This document shows, piece after piece, positions 1-11,210 of a stretch of DNA of 64,000 nt; within the stretch, counting starts at the first letter, position 1; the number at the start of each line of letters is the position of its first letter. The notes beneath the pieces were generated by a model. It had not been told where the DNA came from. It made no database searches and worked only from the letters and a program-made list of their open reading frames with translations. This DNA comes from Toxotes chatareus (lineage: Eukaryota > Chordata > Actinopteri > Toxotidae): NCBI GenBank assembly GCA_016801885.1, contig JAFBJY010000300.1, positions 47,115 to 111,114 on the forward strand, given 5' to 3'. Position numbers and translations under genes: made by a program.

Positions 1-1154
1 CAGTTAAATTGTCAACTCAATTTTATTTATATAGCTCCTTCCACAGGCAAAATTGTATGAAAGCACTTTACAGAGACCTAGAGCAAGCACTTAAGGTGAC
101 AGTAGCAAGAAAAAACTCCCTTTTAACAGGAAGAAACCTTGAGCAGAACCTGGCTCATATGGGGGATCCTCCTGCTGATGGCCAAACTGGGTGAAAGGAG
201 GAAAAGGAGGAAGATAAGACAGCTGGGAATGGAGGAGAGGAGGAGAAGGACATGCAGCACATAAAACATGACACAAACAGGGTTAGCAGTGAACAATGTT
301 AGAGGACCAGCATTCAGATTAATAAACAGTAAGTGGATACTGTGTACTCAGCCGATTACAGTTATGATAGGAAACAGAGCACATAAGCAAAAAGCTGTCA
401 TGATTGGTAATTATTTACATTAAAGTATGCATAGAATATTAATCCAACATGTATCTGTAGCAGAGTGGAACATTAAACATAGTAATGTGTTAGAAATTGT
501 AGACCACAGACAGAGAACATGCAGCTCTGGAGCCAGAGATTCCTGCAGAAAGGTACAGAGAAAGAGAGACCAGAGAGAAACAAGCACAGGACTACGGGAC
601 AGAGAGGACACAGAGTTAATGACATGGAATAAAGGTTAATAAATGTGAGAGTGGGTCTGAGGAGAGAAAGAGAGAAGAGGTGTGCAGAAGATCATAGGAG
701 GTTCTACTTTTAGAGATTGTGGGAACCATAAGCAAACCTGCAATCTGTTGGGATAATATGGTACTATCAGCTCTTAGAGATATGAAGGAGCCTGGCCATT
801 GAGGGCCTTATATGTAAGGAGACGGATTTTAAAATCAATTCTGGATTTTACAGGAATCCAATGAAGAGAAGTTAATACAGGAGTAATATGATCTCTCTTG
901 CTAATTCCAGTCAATACTACTCTCGCTGCAGCATTTTGGATCAGCTGGAGGCTTTTTAGAGAGTTAACTGGACATCCTGATAATAGGGAATTACAGTAGT
1001 CCAGTCTAGAAGTAACAAAAGCATGGACTAATTTTTCAGCATCACTCTGAGACAGAATGTTCCTAATCTTCCTGATACTGTGCAGGTAAAAGAAGGCGGA
1101 TATAGGTCTGTACTTTGCTAAAACACCAGTGTCAAGAGAAGGCATATGACACAA
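1..1154 (-). mobile_element. L2-type LINE, 5'-truncated: end of reverse transcriptase plus 3' UTR
   Basis: Read on the minus strand, 1154 to 774 encodes the C-terminal part of an L2-family reverse transcriptase. It contains the block VTSRLDYCNSLLSG, then LIQNAAARV and SLHWIPVKSRIDFKI, all typical of fish L2 elements. A stop cuts it after the NGQAPSYL block. From about 660 to 1 follows the L2 3' UTR, ending in a TTGAA-like tail rather than poly(A). A second copy of this 3' UTR lies at 40250-40923, which confirms that it is an interspersed repeat. The element is truncated at both the protein and 5' level and cannot move by itself. The window cuts the far end of its tail. Confidence 0.85.
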
Positions 1155-1176
1155 TCAGTAATAAACATGACATGTA

Positions 1177-1495
1177 CAGTCAAGGCCGTAAGTATTTGGA
1201 CAGTTAGAAATCTTTTTTTCTTCGGGCTCTCACCACATTCACTTTAAAATATAATGATGGATATTACAGTCAATGACTGCAAAGATTAAATAATAAATAT
1301 AAAATCTGATAAATCTGATGATGTCTCACTTCATGTGTATTTGTCCAGTTACTTTTGAACCACTAAAAGGGCTGAATCTCCCACACAGTTCTTTCTATAC
1401 TGATGTCAACCTGCTCAAATTAGAGCTGAGACTTGGCTCTTTAATGTAGGATCCATTATTTTAATTCAGATTCAATGTGCTGAAGCTCAGAGCTC
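1177..1495 (-). repeat. Tc1/mariner-like MITE, copy 1 (truncated)
   Basis: It begins next to a TA dinucleotide with CAGTCAAGGCCGTAAGTATT. It is the reverse complement of two better copies at 53050-53400 and about 55765-56124. The far terminal inverted repeat is missing here: similarity stops near 1495. It lies just 3' of NLR-1, where LRR exons would be expected. The other two copies lie inside NLR-2 next to LRR exons. Confidence 0.75.
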
Positions 1496-1606
1496 AGAGA
1501 TGATGATAAGGAATTAAAGAAGAGAGGAATTTATTTTCCCTCCTGCTGAATAAAATAGCAGAGTCTTTATATAATGATGAATAAATCCAACTATCTATAC
1601 ACTTAC

Positions 1607-3410
1607 AGAGCTTTGTTAGAGGCTTTGACAACTGGCAGCAGCTTCAGAAGAGCCTCCTCTGAAGCAGAGTATTTCTTCAGGTCAAACACATCCAGATCTT
1701 TTTCTGATGACAGTAAGATGAAGACAAGAGCTGACCACTGAGCAGGAGACAGTTCATCTGTGGAGAGACGTCCTGAACTCAGGGACTGTTGGATCTGCTC
1801 CACTAGAGAACGATCATTCAGTTCATTCAGACAGTGGAACAGGTTGATGCTTTGCTCTGCAGAGGGAGTCTCTTCAATCTTCTTCTTGATGTACTGGACT
1901 GTTTGCTGATTGGTCTGTGAGCCACTTCCTGTCTGTGTCAGCAGACCTCGTAGGAGAGTCTGATTGGTCTGCAGTGAAAGACCCAGGAGGAAGCGGAGGA
2001 ACAAGTCCAGGTGTCCATTTGGACTCTGTAAGGCCTTGTCCACAGCGCTCTGGTAGAGCTGCGTCTGATCAGGTTTGTATCTGAACAGGTTAGACCACAG
2101 GAGGTTGATTGTTCTTCTAACAGCAAATTGACTCCAGAGTTGATGAAGGTCAGATGGACATGAAGAGCAGCCAGAAACTCCTGAAGACTCAGATGGACGA
2201 AGCAGAACACCTTGTCCTGGTACAGTCCTCTCTCCTCTTTAAAGACCTGTGTGAACACTCCTGAGTACACTGAGGCTACTCTGATATGGATGCCACACTC
2301 TGTCAGGTCTGATTCATAGAAGATCAGGTTTCCTTTCTGCAGCTGCTCAAAAGCCAGTTTTCCCAGAGACTCAATCATCTTCCTGGTCTCTGGACTCCAG
2401 TGTGGATCTGTCTCAGCTCCTCCATCACATACTTAACATTCTTCAGTTTGGACTGAACCACCAGGAAGTGGATGTACATCTCAGTCAGGGTCTTGGGCAG
2501 CCCTCCTCCCTCTCTGGTTTCCAACACATCCTCCAGAACTGTAGCAGTGATCCAGCAGAAGACCGGGATGTGGCACATGATGTGGAGGCTTCGTGAAGTC
2601 TTGATGTGGGAGATGATCCTTCTGGCCTGCTCCTCCTCTCTGAACCTCTTCCTGAAGTACTCCTCCTTCTGTGGGTCAGTGAACCCTCTGACCTCTGTCA
2701 CCATGTCAACACACTCAGGAGGGATCTGATTGGCTGCTGCAGGTCGTGTGGTTATCCAGAGGCGAGCAGAGGGAAGCAGTTTCCCCCTGATGAGGTTTGT
2801 CAGCAGCACATCCACTGAGGTGGACTCTGTAACATCAGTCAGGATCTCAGTGTTGTGGAAGTCCAGAGGAAGTCGACACTCATCCAGACCGTCAAAGATG
2901 AACAGAACCTGGACCTCTTCAAACCTGCAGAGTCCTGCTTCTTTGGTTTCAGTAAAGAAGTGATGAACAAGTTCCACCAAGCTGAACTTTTTCTCTTTCA
3001 GCACATTCAGCTCTCTGAACGTGAATGGAAATGTCAAGTGTATGTCCTGGTTGGCTTTGTCTTCAGCCCAGTCCAGAGTCAACTTCTGTGTTAAGACTGT
3101 TTTCCCAATGCCAGCCACTCCCTTTGTCATCACTGTTCTGATTGGTCCATCTCTTCCAGGTGAGGCTTTAAAGATGTCTTCTTGTCTGATGCTTGTTTCT
3201 GGTCTGGCTGGTTTCCTGGATGCTGTTTCAATCTGTCTGACCTCATGTTCATCATTGACCTCTTCAGTCCCTCCCTCTGTGATGTAGAGCTCTGTGTAGA
3301 TCTGATTCAGAAGGGTTGGGTTTCCTGCTTTAGAGATCCCCTCAAACACACACTGGAACTTCTTCTTCAGAGTAGATTTAAGTTTACGTTGACAAACTGG
3401 AGCAAAAGTC
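1607..3410 (-). pseudogene. NLR-1 FISNA-NACHT-winged-helix exon, two frameshifts
   Basis: In order: FISNA (QRKLKSTLKKKFQCVFEGI and following), Walker A GVAGIGKT (intact), Walker B LFIFDGLDECR (intact), the sensor region LWITTRPAAANQIPP, helical and winged-helix parts (FVHLSLQEFLAAL) and the distal helical domain (ASEEALLKLLPVVKASNKAL). The frame changes twice: after the VKYVMEELRQ region, where TG appears duplicated near 2424-2431, and after FINSGVNLL near 2099-2113. The donor GTAAGT at 1606-1601 is intact. The ATP-binding residues survive, so the damage is to translation rather than to the active site. Confidence 0.85.
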
Positions 3411-3574
3411 CTGAATGAACAAACAAGAAACAACATCAATGACTGATTGATAAAGAAAACATGACATGTTCATCCCCTAAAGAACACACATGAACATATT
3501 TCCCTCCATGTCTTGAGATGTTAGTAAATGTCCCATTTGTCCATCATGTTGAATCTTTAGAGAAATCCTCTTAC

Positions 3575-3803
3575 TGCTGTGCAGACAGTCAGCCAGCTCC
3601 TCCTGCTTCATTCTCCTCAGGAAGTTCACTGTGATCTTCACAAAAGCCTCTCTGCTGCTCCTCCTCTGCTCTTCATCCTCACCGTCCAACACCTCCTCAT
3701 CCTCCCTCTGACTCTCTGAGCATTCTGGGTAATCTGGACTCACAACCTTCTGGATCTTCTTCAGCTCCTTCTTCACAAAAGTGACAATGTTCTCCTCCAG
3801 CAG
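3575..3803 (-). CDS. NLR-1 helical N-terminal exon (LLEENIVTFVK)
   Basis: It encodes LLEENIVTFVKKELKKIQK, an acidic stretch DEEVLDGEDEEQRRSS and LRRMKQEELADCLHS. This charged helical module precedes FISNA in many fish NLRC3-like proteins. The acceptor is TGTTCCAG and the donor GTAAGA. The exon ends in phase 1, whereas the FISNA exon appears to need another phase. A one-base loss at the start of that exon would explain the mismatch. Confidence 0.75.
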
Positions 3804-3965
3804 CTGGAACAGAAAACTATATGAATGACACAATCAAAGTAAAACCATGGAGCCAAACATCAGATCCATGTTGGACACACTGACAATCCACTGCTCTAAA
3901 AAGTGCAGCATGGAGATTATTGTCAACACAACAGATGTCAAAGTAGTTGTTGTCCATGTACAGAC

Positions 3966-4044
3966 CATAAATATGGAGTCCAGGTGTGTTTGATGCTGCT
4001 GGGCAGACTGAGCACTGGGAACCTCTGAGCTCTCCTGGTCCACT
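3966..4044 (-). CDS. NLR-1 linker exon (VDQESSEVPS module)
   Basis: This short exon reads VDQESSEVPSAQSAQQHQTH and then LDSIFM, a peptide common just before the helical LLEEN exon in fish NLRC3-like proteins. The acceptor is TCCACAG. The donor GTCTGT is weaker than usual, so splicing here is less certain. Confidence 0.65.
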
Positions 4045-4585
4045 CTGTGGAGGAATCATGAAGAATTAGCTCACATTATGTTTGCAGCATCTGTGAGCGT
4101 TTTATGGTTTGTACACAAACAACTGCTGCTTTTATGTTCTGTGGTGACTGTCCTGATAAAAGCAAACACTACTGTGCTGTGACATTCTCAATGAGAGGAA
4201 ACAAGCAATCAGTTCTGTACCTCATGACCTAGAGTCATCACAACAAGTCCACCTTTTAAATGATGAGTTATAAGGACTCACACTGGGTTTGACAGAAGTC
4301 TCACCTCTGCTACAGGACACTAACACAAACACTGGAACTGGATAGGTGCTGAGTTACAGGGAGTTTTAGTTCTGATCTGAATGACACATATAAGAACATA
4401 AGAAGTGCTTTTCTTGAAAAGAGAAACATCAACTTTGTCACTAAAGCCTGTGTTTCAGCCTGATCATGTTTATATACTGCGTCATTCATGAAGCCTGGAG
4501 ACAAAACACAATCACTTCATCTTTCATAGAAGACCAGTTATACAGGACAGCTGTCTGATACATTTTAAACTCAGCTGCAGCTCAC

Positions 4586-4702
4586 TTCTTTGCAGCAGAG
4601 GGAGGCTGTCCTTTGAAATCAATGAGACCACCCTTTGACCGGTCACTCTTCATGGACACACAGCTGGGCTCAGGTACAGGGAGGTCTGGTCTCTGATGGA
4701 TC
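4586..4702 (-). CDS. NLR-1 N-terminal repeat exon B
   Basis: This 117-nt phase 2-2 exon is a second copy of the PEPSCVSMKSDRSKGGLI module. It has a CACTAG acceptor and a GTGAGC donor. The intron sequence following the two donors is also shared, which supports duplication of the exon with flanking intron. Confidence 0.75.
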
Positions 4703-4815
4703 CTAGTGGACACAGAGATTAAGACCATCAGGGACACGGGGACAGGGACAACATATCTATTATTCATACAGTGTTCTCATAGTAAAGAAGAAAAATGTAG
4801 TCAGCTGCAGCTCAC

Positions 4816-4956
4816 TTCTTTGCAGCAGAGGGAGGCTGTCCTTTGAAATTAATGAGACCACCCTTTGACCTGTCACTCTTCATGGACACACAGCTGGGCT
4901 CAGGTCCATGTTCAGGTCCAGGTCCAGCAGAGTCTGGTGTGTGCTGCTGCTCTGGC
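4816..4956 (-). CDS. NLR-1 N-terminal repeat exon A (PSCVSMKSD type)
   Basis: This 141-nt phase 2-2 exon encodes an unstructured, proline-rich peptide with the hallmark PEPSCVSMKSDRSKGGLI, found repeated in fish NLRC3-like N termini. The donor is GTGAGC at 4815-4810. It is nearly identical over its second half to the next exon (4586-4702), so the two are a tandem exon duplication that keeps frame. Confidence 0.75.
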
Positions 4957-5068
4957 CTTCAACACAACACACACAGAGCTTTGAGTGTGAATAATGATGG
5001 TGCAGTGATGTGAGTGCTGAGCTCTGACATGGAGAAGAGTCATGGACAGTTAGAGATCCTCATCTCAC

Positions 5069-5203
5069 CTCTGAGCTTTGGTCTGGATCTCATGGTCCCC
5101 ACACAGACTTGTTTTAGGGGAGGGCTCCTCCTCTCTGTCCTCACACTGATTCATGATGCTGAATTCACATCCACATCAGCTCACACACACTTTCTACCTT
5201 CAT
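5069..5203 (-). CDS. NLR-1 first coding exon
   Basis: The ATG at 5154-5152 opens the frame MNQCEDREEEPSPKT, followed by SLCGDHEIQTKAQ, close to the usual start of fish NLRC3-like proteins. The acceptor CTCCAG lies just upstream at 5204-5209 and the donor GTGAGA at 5068-5063. A short upstream ATG frame lies in the same exon before the real start. The exon ends in phase 2, which fits the next exon. Confidence 0.75.
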
Positions 5204-5544
5204 CTGGAGAGAAAACACAAATCATTCATCTGCACATCAACTGAAATCATCCTCAGGTTCATGTTACTTTATTTGTACCTGTAGGTAGATTTCTTTTGCA
5301 GTCAGATGATCAGATGACGACATCCTTTTGACACATATACACAAAACACAAAGACATGTAACGCAAAACCAACACAGCTGACTATAAACATGATGATAAA
5401 AGTAAAAGTGCTCAAGGCTCAAACAATCAGGATCAGAGAGAGAGAGAAGGGTCAATAAAGAATAACTCTGGTAAAAGGTAAAATAATAAAAACCTTTAGT
5501 TTAAAAGAAGTTGAAAAAGAGAAAGAAGTTAAAAACCCCCCAAA

Positions 5545-7900
5545 AAATTAAAACCCACACAATAAATAAATATGTAATAAATACATAAGTAAGTAAGTAT
5601 GTGCAATGTATCGCTGTAGCTTGTTCAACTCTGTGACAGCAGCAGGAACAAAGCTGTTTTTATATCACTGGGTTTTACATCTTGGGATGATAAACCTCCG
5701 ACCGGAGGGAAGAAGCTGAAAGTGGCAGTGCAAAGGGTGGAGTCATCATTTAAAATGGAGGTAGCTGTCCTCTGTACCTGTCTGCTGTACAGGGACGCTG
5801 GCTTGGCTGGGACTCACCAAGCAGACGACTAGACTTAGACACTTAACTATTTGGTCTGAGGACTTCCTCTGTTTTAAAGTTGTGTGACTGAACCATGACA
5901 CTAAAGAAAATGATAAAATGGATTCTATAAAAGAGAGAGAACATGCTCATTATGGTTCAGTCAGTGTGAAAATGTACAAGTTTCCTTAAACAGTGTAAAC
6001 GTTTCTGAGCCTTTTTACAAACCACTTCACAATTTTCTTCAAAAGTCAATTTGCTGTCAATGATAGTCCCAAGATATTTGTAAGACTGCACATACTCAGT
6101 GATCTGACCTTTAATTAAAGTGACTTGGTGCCTGTGGGGTTTCCTCCTAAAATCAATGAGCATATCTTTGGTTGTTGTAGCATTTAGCTGCAGGTAGGAT
6201 TCCTCACACCACTGAACTAAATCATCAGTGACTGGTCCATGGCTGCTCTCACTGTCCTGGAGGAGACTAACAATAACTGAGTCATCAGCACTTTATGATG
6301 CTTCTGCTGTCATGTCTGCTCTGACACATGTTTGTGTATAAAATGAACAATAGTGGTGACAACACACACACTTGAGGAGAAACAGTGGACGAACACCTTT
6401 GGTCAGACAATGTACTGTTGACTCTCACTCTCTGTGTCCTGTTGGTTAAAACATCCAGAATCCAACCCACCACATTATTATTTAAATCAAACTGTTGTAG
6501 GAGCCTTTCAATCAGTGGCGTTTTTTGGCATGGGCGAATCGGCAACCGCCCGGGGCAACATCACATAGGGGGTGGCACAACCACGTGAAAAGAAAAAAAA
6601 AATATATATATATATATATGCGCCGCTAAGTGGTTTTCTATTATCTATCATATTACTTTGTGGGGAATTGGCAAATTGGCGCCCCCTGCAGCTGCAGGTG
6701 CCCCTGCTTGCTCAGAAGCTGTGGGACGAGGGGAAAGGGGAGGGGGGCACGGGGGACAGTTCACCTCTGGGACTCTCCCAAATGGAACAGACAAAAAGGG
6801 GATGGGGGGGTTCCACTGTATAGAGGAGCTTTACAAAGCTAAAGTTGATCAAGTCGTTCCTGAGGTCAACCATGTCTCAGGAATGGATCACTGGCCTTGC
6901 TGTCATCAGTATCAATCACTCAATAGGGGAGCAGATTTCATATGATGACATTATTGATGATTTTGCATCAAGGAAGGTCAGAAAGGTCAGGTTTTAGTTT
7001 TTGTTTGTTGTTCTTAGTGCAATAGTGTTATCATTAGATTTCCTTTGGTGTGTTTTCATTTGTGTGGGAGGCTCGGAGGGTGTCCCGCCCAGGGAGTAAT
7101 TCAATGTAGAACCGCCACAAATAAAAGCCTGGTGTGTGTCCCATTAAAATCCAGATGTTTAAAAAGCATGTTGAGCAGAGTCACTGTAGCATCCTCCTCT
7201 CCTCTGTGAGGCCTGTATGCAAACTGCAGAGGATCCAGTGCATGTTCACTTTGCTTCAGGACCTCAGATCTGACCAGTTTCTATAAAGCTTTCATTCAAA
7301 TTGAAGTCAGGGCAACTGCTATAAAATCACTGGACTTTGGAACCGGGACAACAACCGATCTTTCCAGAGCTTAGGGACATGTTGTGTCTATAAGGAAATA
7401 TATTGAAGTTTCTTTGAGTTTGTGTTAAAATAAAAGGAATCAAAACAACAATAAAAACAATTAAGAGCATTATCCAGCTCTCTGTCTGAGTTCCAACCAT
7501 CTAAAAAGACATGAGTACTGCGCTCTGTGCTCTGAAGGCCTGCAGTAGTTTTCATGCTTGCCCAGGCTGAACCAAGTTTGTTTGCTGCCATCTTGTTTTC
7601 CAGTTCTGATTTGTAATCCTGCTTTGACTGATTTAGTAAATCATGGTTTGTTTTTGGAAAATATTTTAACACGCTTACAGGGAATGATCATATCCCTGCA
7701 AAAGACCATGTATGAGCATGTTATGTCCACCAATGAGTCCAAATCATCCCACAGGACTGTGTGAAAGCATTCCAGTCCATGCAGTTAAAAAGTCCCTGGA
7801 GGCAGAGCACCTGCCCACATATAAAACAGTTTTAAAGAGGGAGAAGAAAAAGATCAGGGACATAAAGGTCTGGACAGATGAGTCAGTTCTGTTTGTACTG
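5545..7900 (-). mobile_element. CR1/Rex1-like LINE remnant, interrupted
   Basis: On the minus strand, 7672-7388 encodes a linker before the RT (MAANKLGSAWASMKT). 6545-6285 encodes RT palm (GWILDVLTNRTQRVRVN, then VLSPLLFILYTNMCQS). 6163-5957 encodes the RT end (MLIDFRRKPHRHQ, then YKYLGTIIDSKLTF). About 5820-5545 is 3' UTR. Frames are broken, and the RT is split by a DNA element at about 6513-7118. The clade is assigned from general similarity only; I am sure of non-LTR retrotransposon, less of the exact family. Confidence 0.8.
6513..7118. mobile_element. Non-autonomous DNA element inside the LINE
   Basis: LINE coding sequence is continuous on both sides when this block is removed. The block begins GTGGCG and ends with its inverse CGCCAC, giving short imperfect inverted ends. 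It contains a poly(A)-(AT)n tract at about 6590-6620 and a GC-rich segment. No transposase is seen. Only a 2-bp CA could be a target duplication, so the superfamily is uncertain. Confidence 0.55.
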
Positions 7901-8880
7901 TGACCAGCCACAGAGATATAATCACCTATCAGAGCCGCTGAGATGCTTTATTGTGAAAGTATTTGGGTCTTTATCATCTTTATCATCTAATTCATCAGGT
8001 AGAGTTTGTCCTGATAGGACCAGGAGGCCTCTGACTCTGTAGATGGAGTGTTAACTGTCTCTCTGAAAATCACATAGAGCCTGAAAAACCCTGTCAGTCC
8101 CTCTGAGCTCAGTCCTGTAGAGTTCATCTAATTGTGGCGAGGGACACTAAGAGGAGGACTGAGATTACTGACAATGCGGGGACGAATTCCTAGCATAAAT
8201 ACTTAGTGAAAGTACAAGACACACAGGTACATTACTGAGGCAGAGACATGAGTTGAAAGATTTATAAAAGTATTTAATAATCAAAAAAACAAGCAAAGAC
8301 TGGGACTGCTGAAAAAAAGAAAGTAAAATGTTACAAGCAGATGAAAAGAATATTTGCAACTGAATGAAACAGTTAAAATGTACTTTATTAGAATTTATAT
8401 ACTAAAAAGAAGAAGGCCTCAACATTAAAAAAAAAAAAAGAACAACATATTTAAGGTTTTAAAATTCAAGATAAAACACTAGGCAGAGGCTGCATGCAGA
8501 GAGGCAGACTACAGGAAAGGAGTGCCAGGAGTGCTACCACTACTCACCCTTGGTGCAGCTAATCAAATTCACGGCAACCTCACAGCAAATGGTGCAGTCT
8601 ACAGTGTCCCTGTGTATTAACTCACATGCAGTTAAGTGAAGGGGCCTCACCACAGGTGCCTAGCCTCTCCACAGTAGCACTAGAAAGAAAAGAATCTCAA
8701 AACAAAATTAAATCACAATCAAATAAACAATGATAATATTAAAAAAAATGAAATGTAACCCAATAAACAATAACAATAATCAACAAAGAAAAAATGTAAC
8801 GTAAACCAGTTGGTTAAAAAAAATTCAAACAAAACAGATTAAAGAAGGATGCAGCTCCACCTCGACTAGGGGAGTATTCC
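7901..8880. other. No gene seen; AT-rich intergenic DNA
   Basis: The sequence is A-rich with short homopolymers around 8270-8480 and 8690-8840. No reading frame shows splice signals or family similarity. Confidence 0.4.
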
Positions 8881-8890
8881 CCACCACATA

Positions 8891-9037
8891 ATGACAGAGA
8901 AAGTCAGAGCTGTTCTCCAGCCGCTGTCCGGCCGAGCTCAGACCGCATTCAGCGGCTCAGACTGCGGGAGAGCAGCGGCTCAGGTCCGCCTCCTCCACAG
9001 GCTGATTCAGGCAGGAAAGCTGCCTTCAGTCAGCAGT
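8891..9037 (+). CDS. Possible first coding exon in a CpG-rich stretch
   Basis: An ATG at 8891 opens MTEKVRAVLQPLSGRAQ and continues through AAQVRLLHRLIQAGKLP up to a good donor (GTAAGTGG) near 9037. The stretch 8890-9220 is clearly richer in CG dinucleotides than the surrounding repeats, as at a vertebrate promoter. I do not recognise the protein and see no matching second exon in the window. On the other strand, 9196-9101 has a short frame starting MAARRDAAVSVSLFIILHVV, which looks like a signal peptide, so a two-way promoter is possible. Both are inference. Confidence 0.3.
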
Positions 9038-9237
9038 AAGTGGAGCCACAGACTAACAAAGGCTCCGTGTTCAGCTACTGACCATCAGCTCACTCTGCTT
9101 CTACTCTGACTCCACCGCTTCTACTGCAAATATCCACACAACATGGAGGATAATGAATAAAGAGACAGAAACCGCTGCGTCTCTGCGCGCCGCCATGTCT
9201 GAATAACGGTCCTCCTCCTGCCTCATCCCGACTTTAC

Positions 9238-9938
9238 AGTGACAACTCAGAGTCTACACAACTAAACACCACAACGCAATATAGAGAAACACACACAATA
9301 AAACACTAAAAACTCGACCATCAGATAATTCAGTTAACTACAGGAAGTGTTGACGAGAAAAACATTAAAACCGCGGACATTTACCTTCAGACAGAGAAAA
9401 TCATCTGCGCCACAAACGTCAGTGAAAGTGAAAGTAAACTTGCAGCAACTGTGGGATACAGTGATGGGAATTCCGCAGGGGCGTAACAAGCTTTTCAAAC
9501 GTGTGGGGGATGTGTCCAGCTGTGGCACTACTGACCCTTTTAAGAGAGCTGGAGCTGCAGCTGAGCCGACTCTTTCCCCTCCAAGTTTTTTTTTTGCTGC
9601 TTAAATAAATTTATTACTATAATAATGTAAAATGATGTGTAAAATGAATTACTAATGTACAAAACATACACTATATCAAAAGTTTATAATTTATATGGCT
9701 TATTATACTCAACATGGAACAGAGTGCTACAAAAAATACATTTTAAGTACAAAAACAAATCTCCATCTCCTGGCATCTCCGGCTCCCAAGCAGGAGTCGG
9801 CCAACACGTCACTGCTTCCTAACACCCACCTTCTTGAGAGCGTTGCCTCATGTCTCGTGTCTGCTGATGCCAAAGTAGATGAGGACTGCATCAGTGTCAG
9901 TGTAGGACAGAGGACACACATTGTCATAGTTCCTTCAA
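9238..9938. other. No gene seen
   Basis: AT-rich spacer. The part near 9470-9600 has a CAGGGGCGTAAC motif that looks like a worn DNA-transposon end, with no partner found. Confidence 0.3.
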
Positions 9939-10030
9939 TTAACCCTTGTGTGGTGTTTATATTTTTGTTACTCAGTCAGTGTGTGTTCCAAATACTACAT
10001 TACTTTACCACCAACCTTAGAAGATTCACT
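9939..10030 (+). mobile_element. piggyBac-like terminal fragment
   Basis: TTAA followed by CCCTTGTGTGG and a TATTTTTGTTAC stretch matches the left end of fish piggyBac-type elements, which insert at TTAA. No matching right end (CACAAGGG-TTAA) was found nearby, so only one end is supported. Confidence 0.45.
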
Positions 10031-10509
10031 GGATTGTTGGAGATGAAATTTATTTTGTTGAGGCCATACTGGACGGTGTCCAGCAGGAGGTCAGTGCTCT
10101 AAATGTATAGACAAGTGTTGGTTTTCATCTGCCTCCTGTCTTTGTGTTGGTCAGAAGCATTTTATCCTGGCTCAGTGGTCACCACACACATTTGTCCCAC
10201 TCTACTGCAGCAGTCTAAAGGGTGTAGCTGATCCAGTCTGACCTTCCTTCTCCTCCATTCTCTGTCTCTGTAAAATGATCCAGCCCAGAGTCCTCCCACA
10301 GCCTGTGGCCCACGTTCAGCAGGATGACATCATGTACTTGTCCCTCTGGCCGTCCCCCAGCCTGGTGCTCACCATCCCTCTGCTTTTGATGCACTGAAGT
10401 TTTTCATGTCCTGGATATCTGACTCTCCATAAACCCAGAGATGTGAGCCTCCAGCAAGAGACAGGCCAGAGAGTACCCCCCCCCACCACACACACACACA
10501 CACACACAC

Positions 10510-11210
10510 GGAGATACATTTTACTCTCTTCAGTATTTAGATAAGTTCTAACTCTTTTAGTATTTAAAAGTAATGGTAGGTTTTTCCCTACTCCTTCTTT
10601 CAAAGTTTTATTTTCTTCTACACTTTCCTAAAAAAAAAAAAAAAAATTGCATCTTAGTAAACAGATGTAGAAAGTTTCAACTCTTTTTAGTATTTAGACA
10701 AGTTTTTACTCTTTTTAGTATATAGATTTGTTTCTGCTCTCTTTAGTGTGTAAGATAAGTTTAACTTTGTAGTATTTAGATAAGTTTGAACTCTCAATAG
10801 TATTTAATAGCACTTTCTTTAAAACCTTTAAAAGAGAAAAAAGTATTGGTAAGTCTTTTTCCAACTCCTTCTTTCAAACTTTCATTTTCTTCTACACTTT
10901 CCTAAAAAAAGTATATATGTTTATTGCATGTTAGTACATAGATGTAGTAGTAAGTTTAGACTTTTTACTCTTTTTACTATTTAGATAAGTTTCTAGTCTG
11001 TTTTGTGTGTAAGATACATTTTAACTCTTAATTGTATTTAATAACGCTTAATAAAAAAAAAAGTCATGGGAAGTATTCACCCTGACTCTTTTTCCAACTC
11101 CTTCCTTCAAACTTGTTCTTTTCTTCTATAGTGAAAAAAAAAACTAATTCACCTTACTATGTATATAGGTTTAGTGCATCTTAGTACATAAGTCCCAAAG
11201 TATTTATCTA
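10510..11210. repeat. Degenerate AT-rich tandem repeat with a higher-order unit
   Basis: A roughly 30-bp motif, ACTCTTTTTAGTATTTAGAT followed by AAGTTT, recurs many times. On top of it, a larger unit recurs at about 10560, 10850 and 11090; it contains CCAACTCCTTCTTTCAAA, a TTCTTCTACACTTTCC block, poly(A) and a TTAGTACATAGATG block. A short (AC)n run precedes it at about 10490-10508. No coding capacity. Confidence 0.65.

Larger units (their letters stand above)
1607..5203 (-). pseudogene. NLR-1: NLRC3-like gene (FISNA-NACHT), no LRR exons, frameshifted
   Basis: This is a fish NLRC3-like cytosolic receptor gene on the minus strand. The exons I can place are 5203-5069 (start codon at 5154), 4956-4816, 4702-4586, 4044-3966, 3803-3575 and 3410-1607, all with GT-AG borders. 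The reading phase is kept across the first four junctions. The large exon encodes FISNA, NACHT and the winged-helix/helical part. It carries two frameshifts, near 2424-2431 (looks like a TG duplication) and near 2099-2113. The 3575 to 3410 junction also fails to keep frame with the obvious splice sites. After the donor at 1606-1601 no LRR or B30.2 exon follows; repeats take their place. Known family members sense danger or damp NF-kB and interferon signalling; that role here is inference and the copy is probably dead. Confidence 0.85.

Noticed and set aside
6572..6945. Overlapping plus-strand frames of 70-95 codons
   Set aside because: They lie in the non-coding DNA element inserted in the LINE, with an (AT)n run and no family features.
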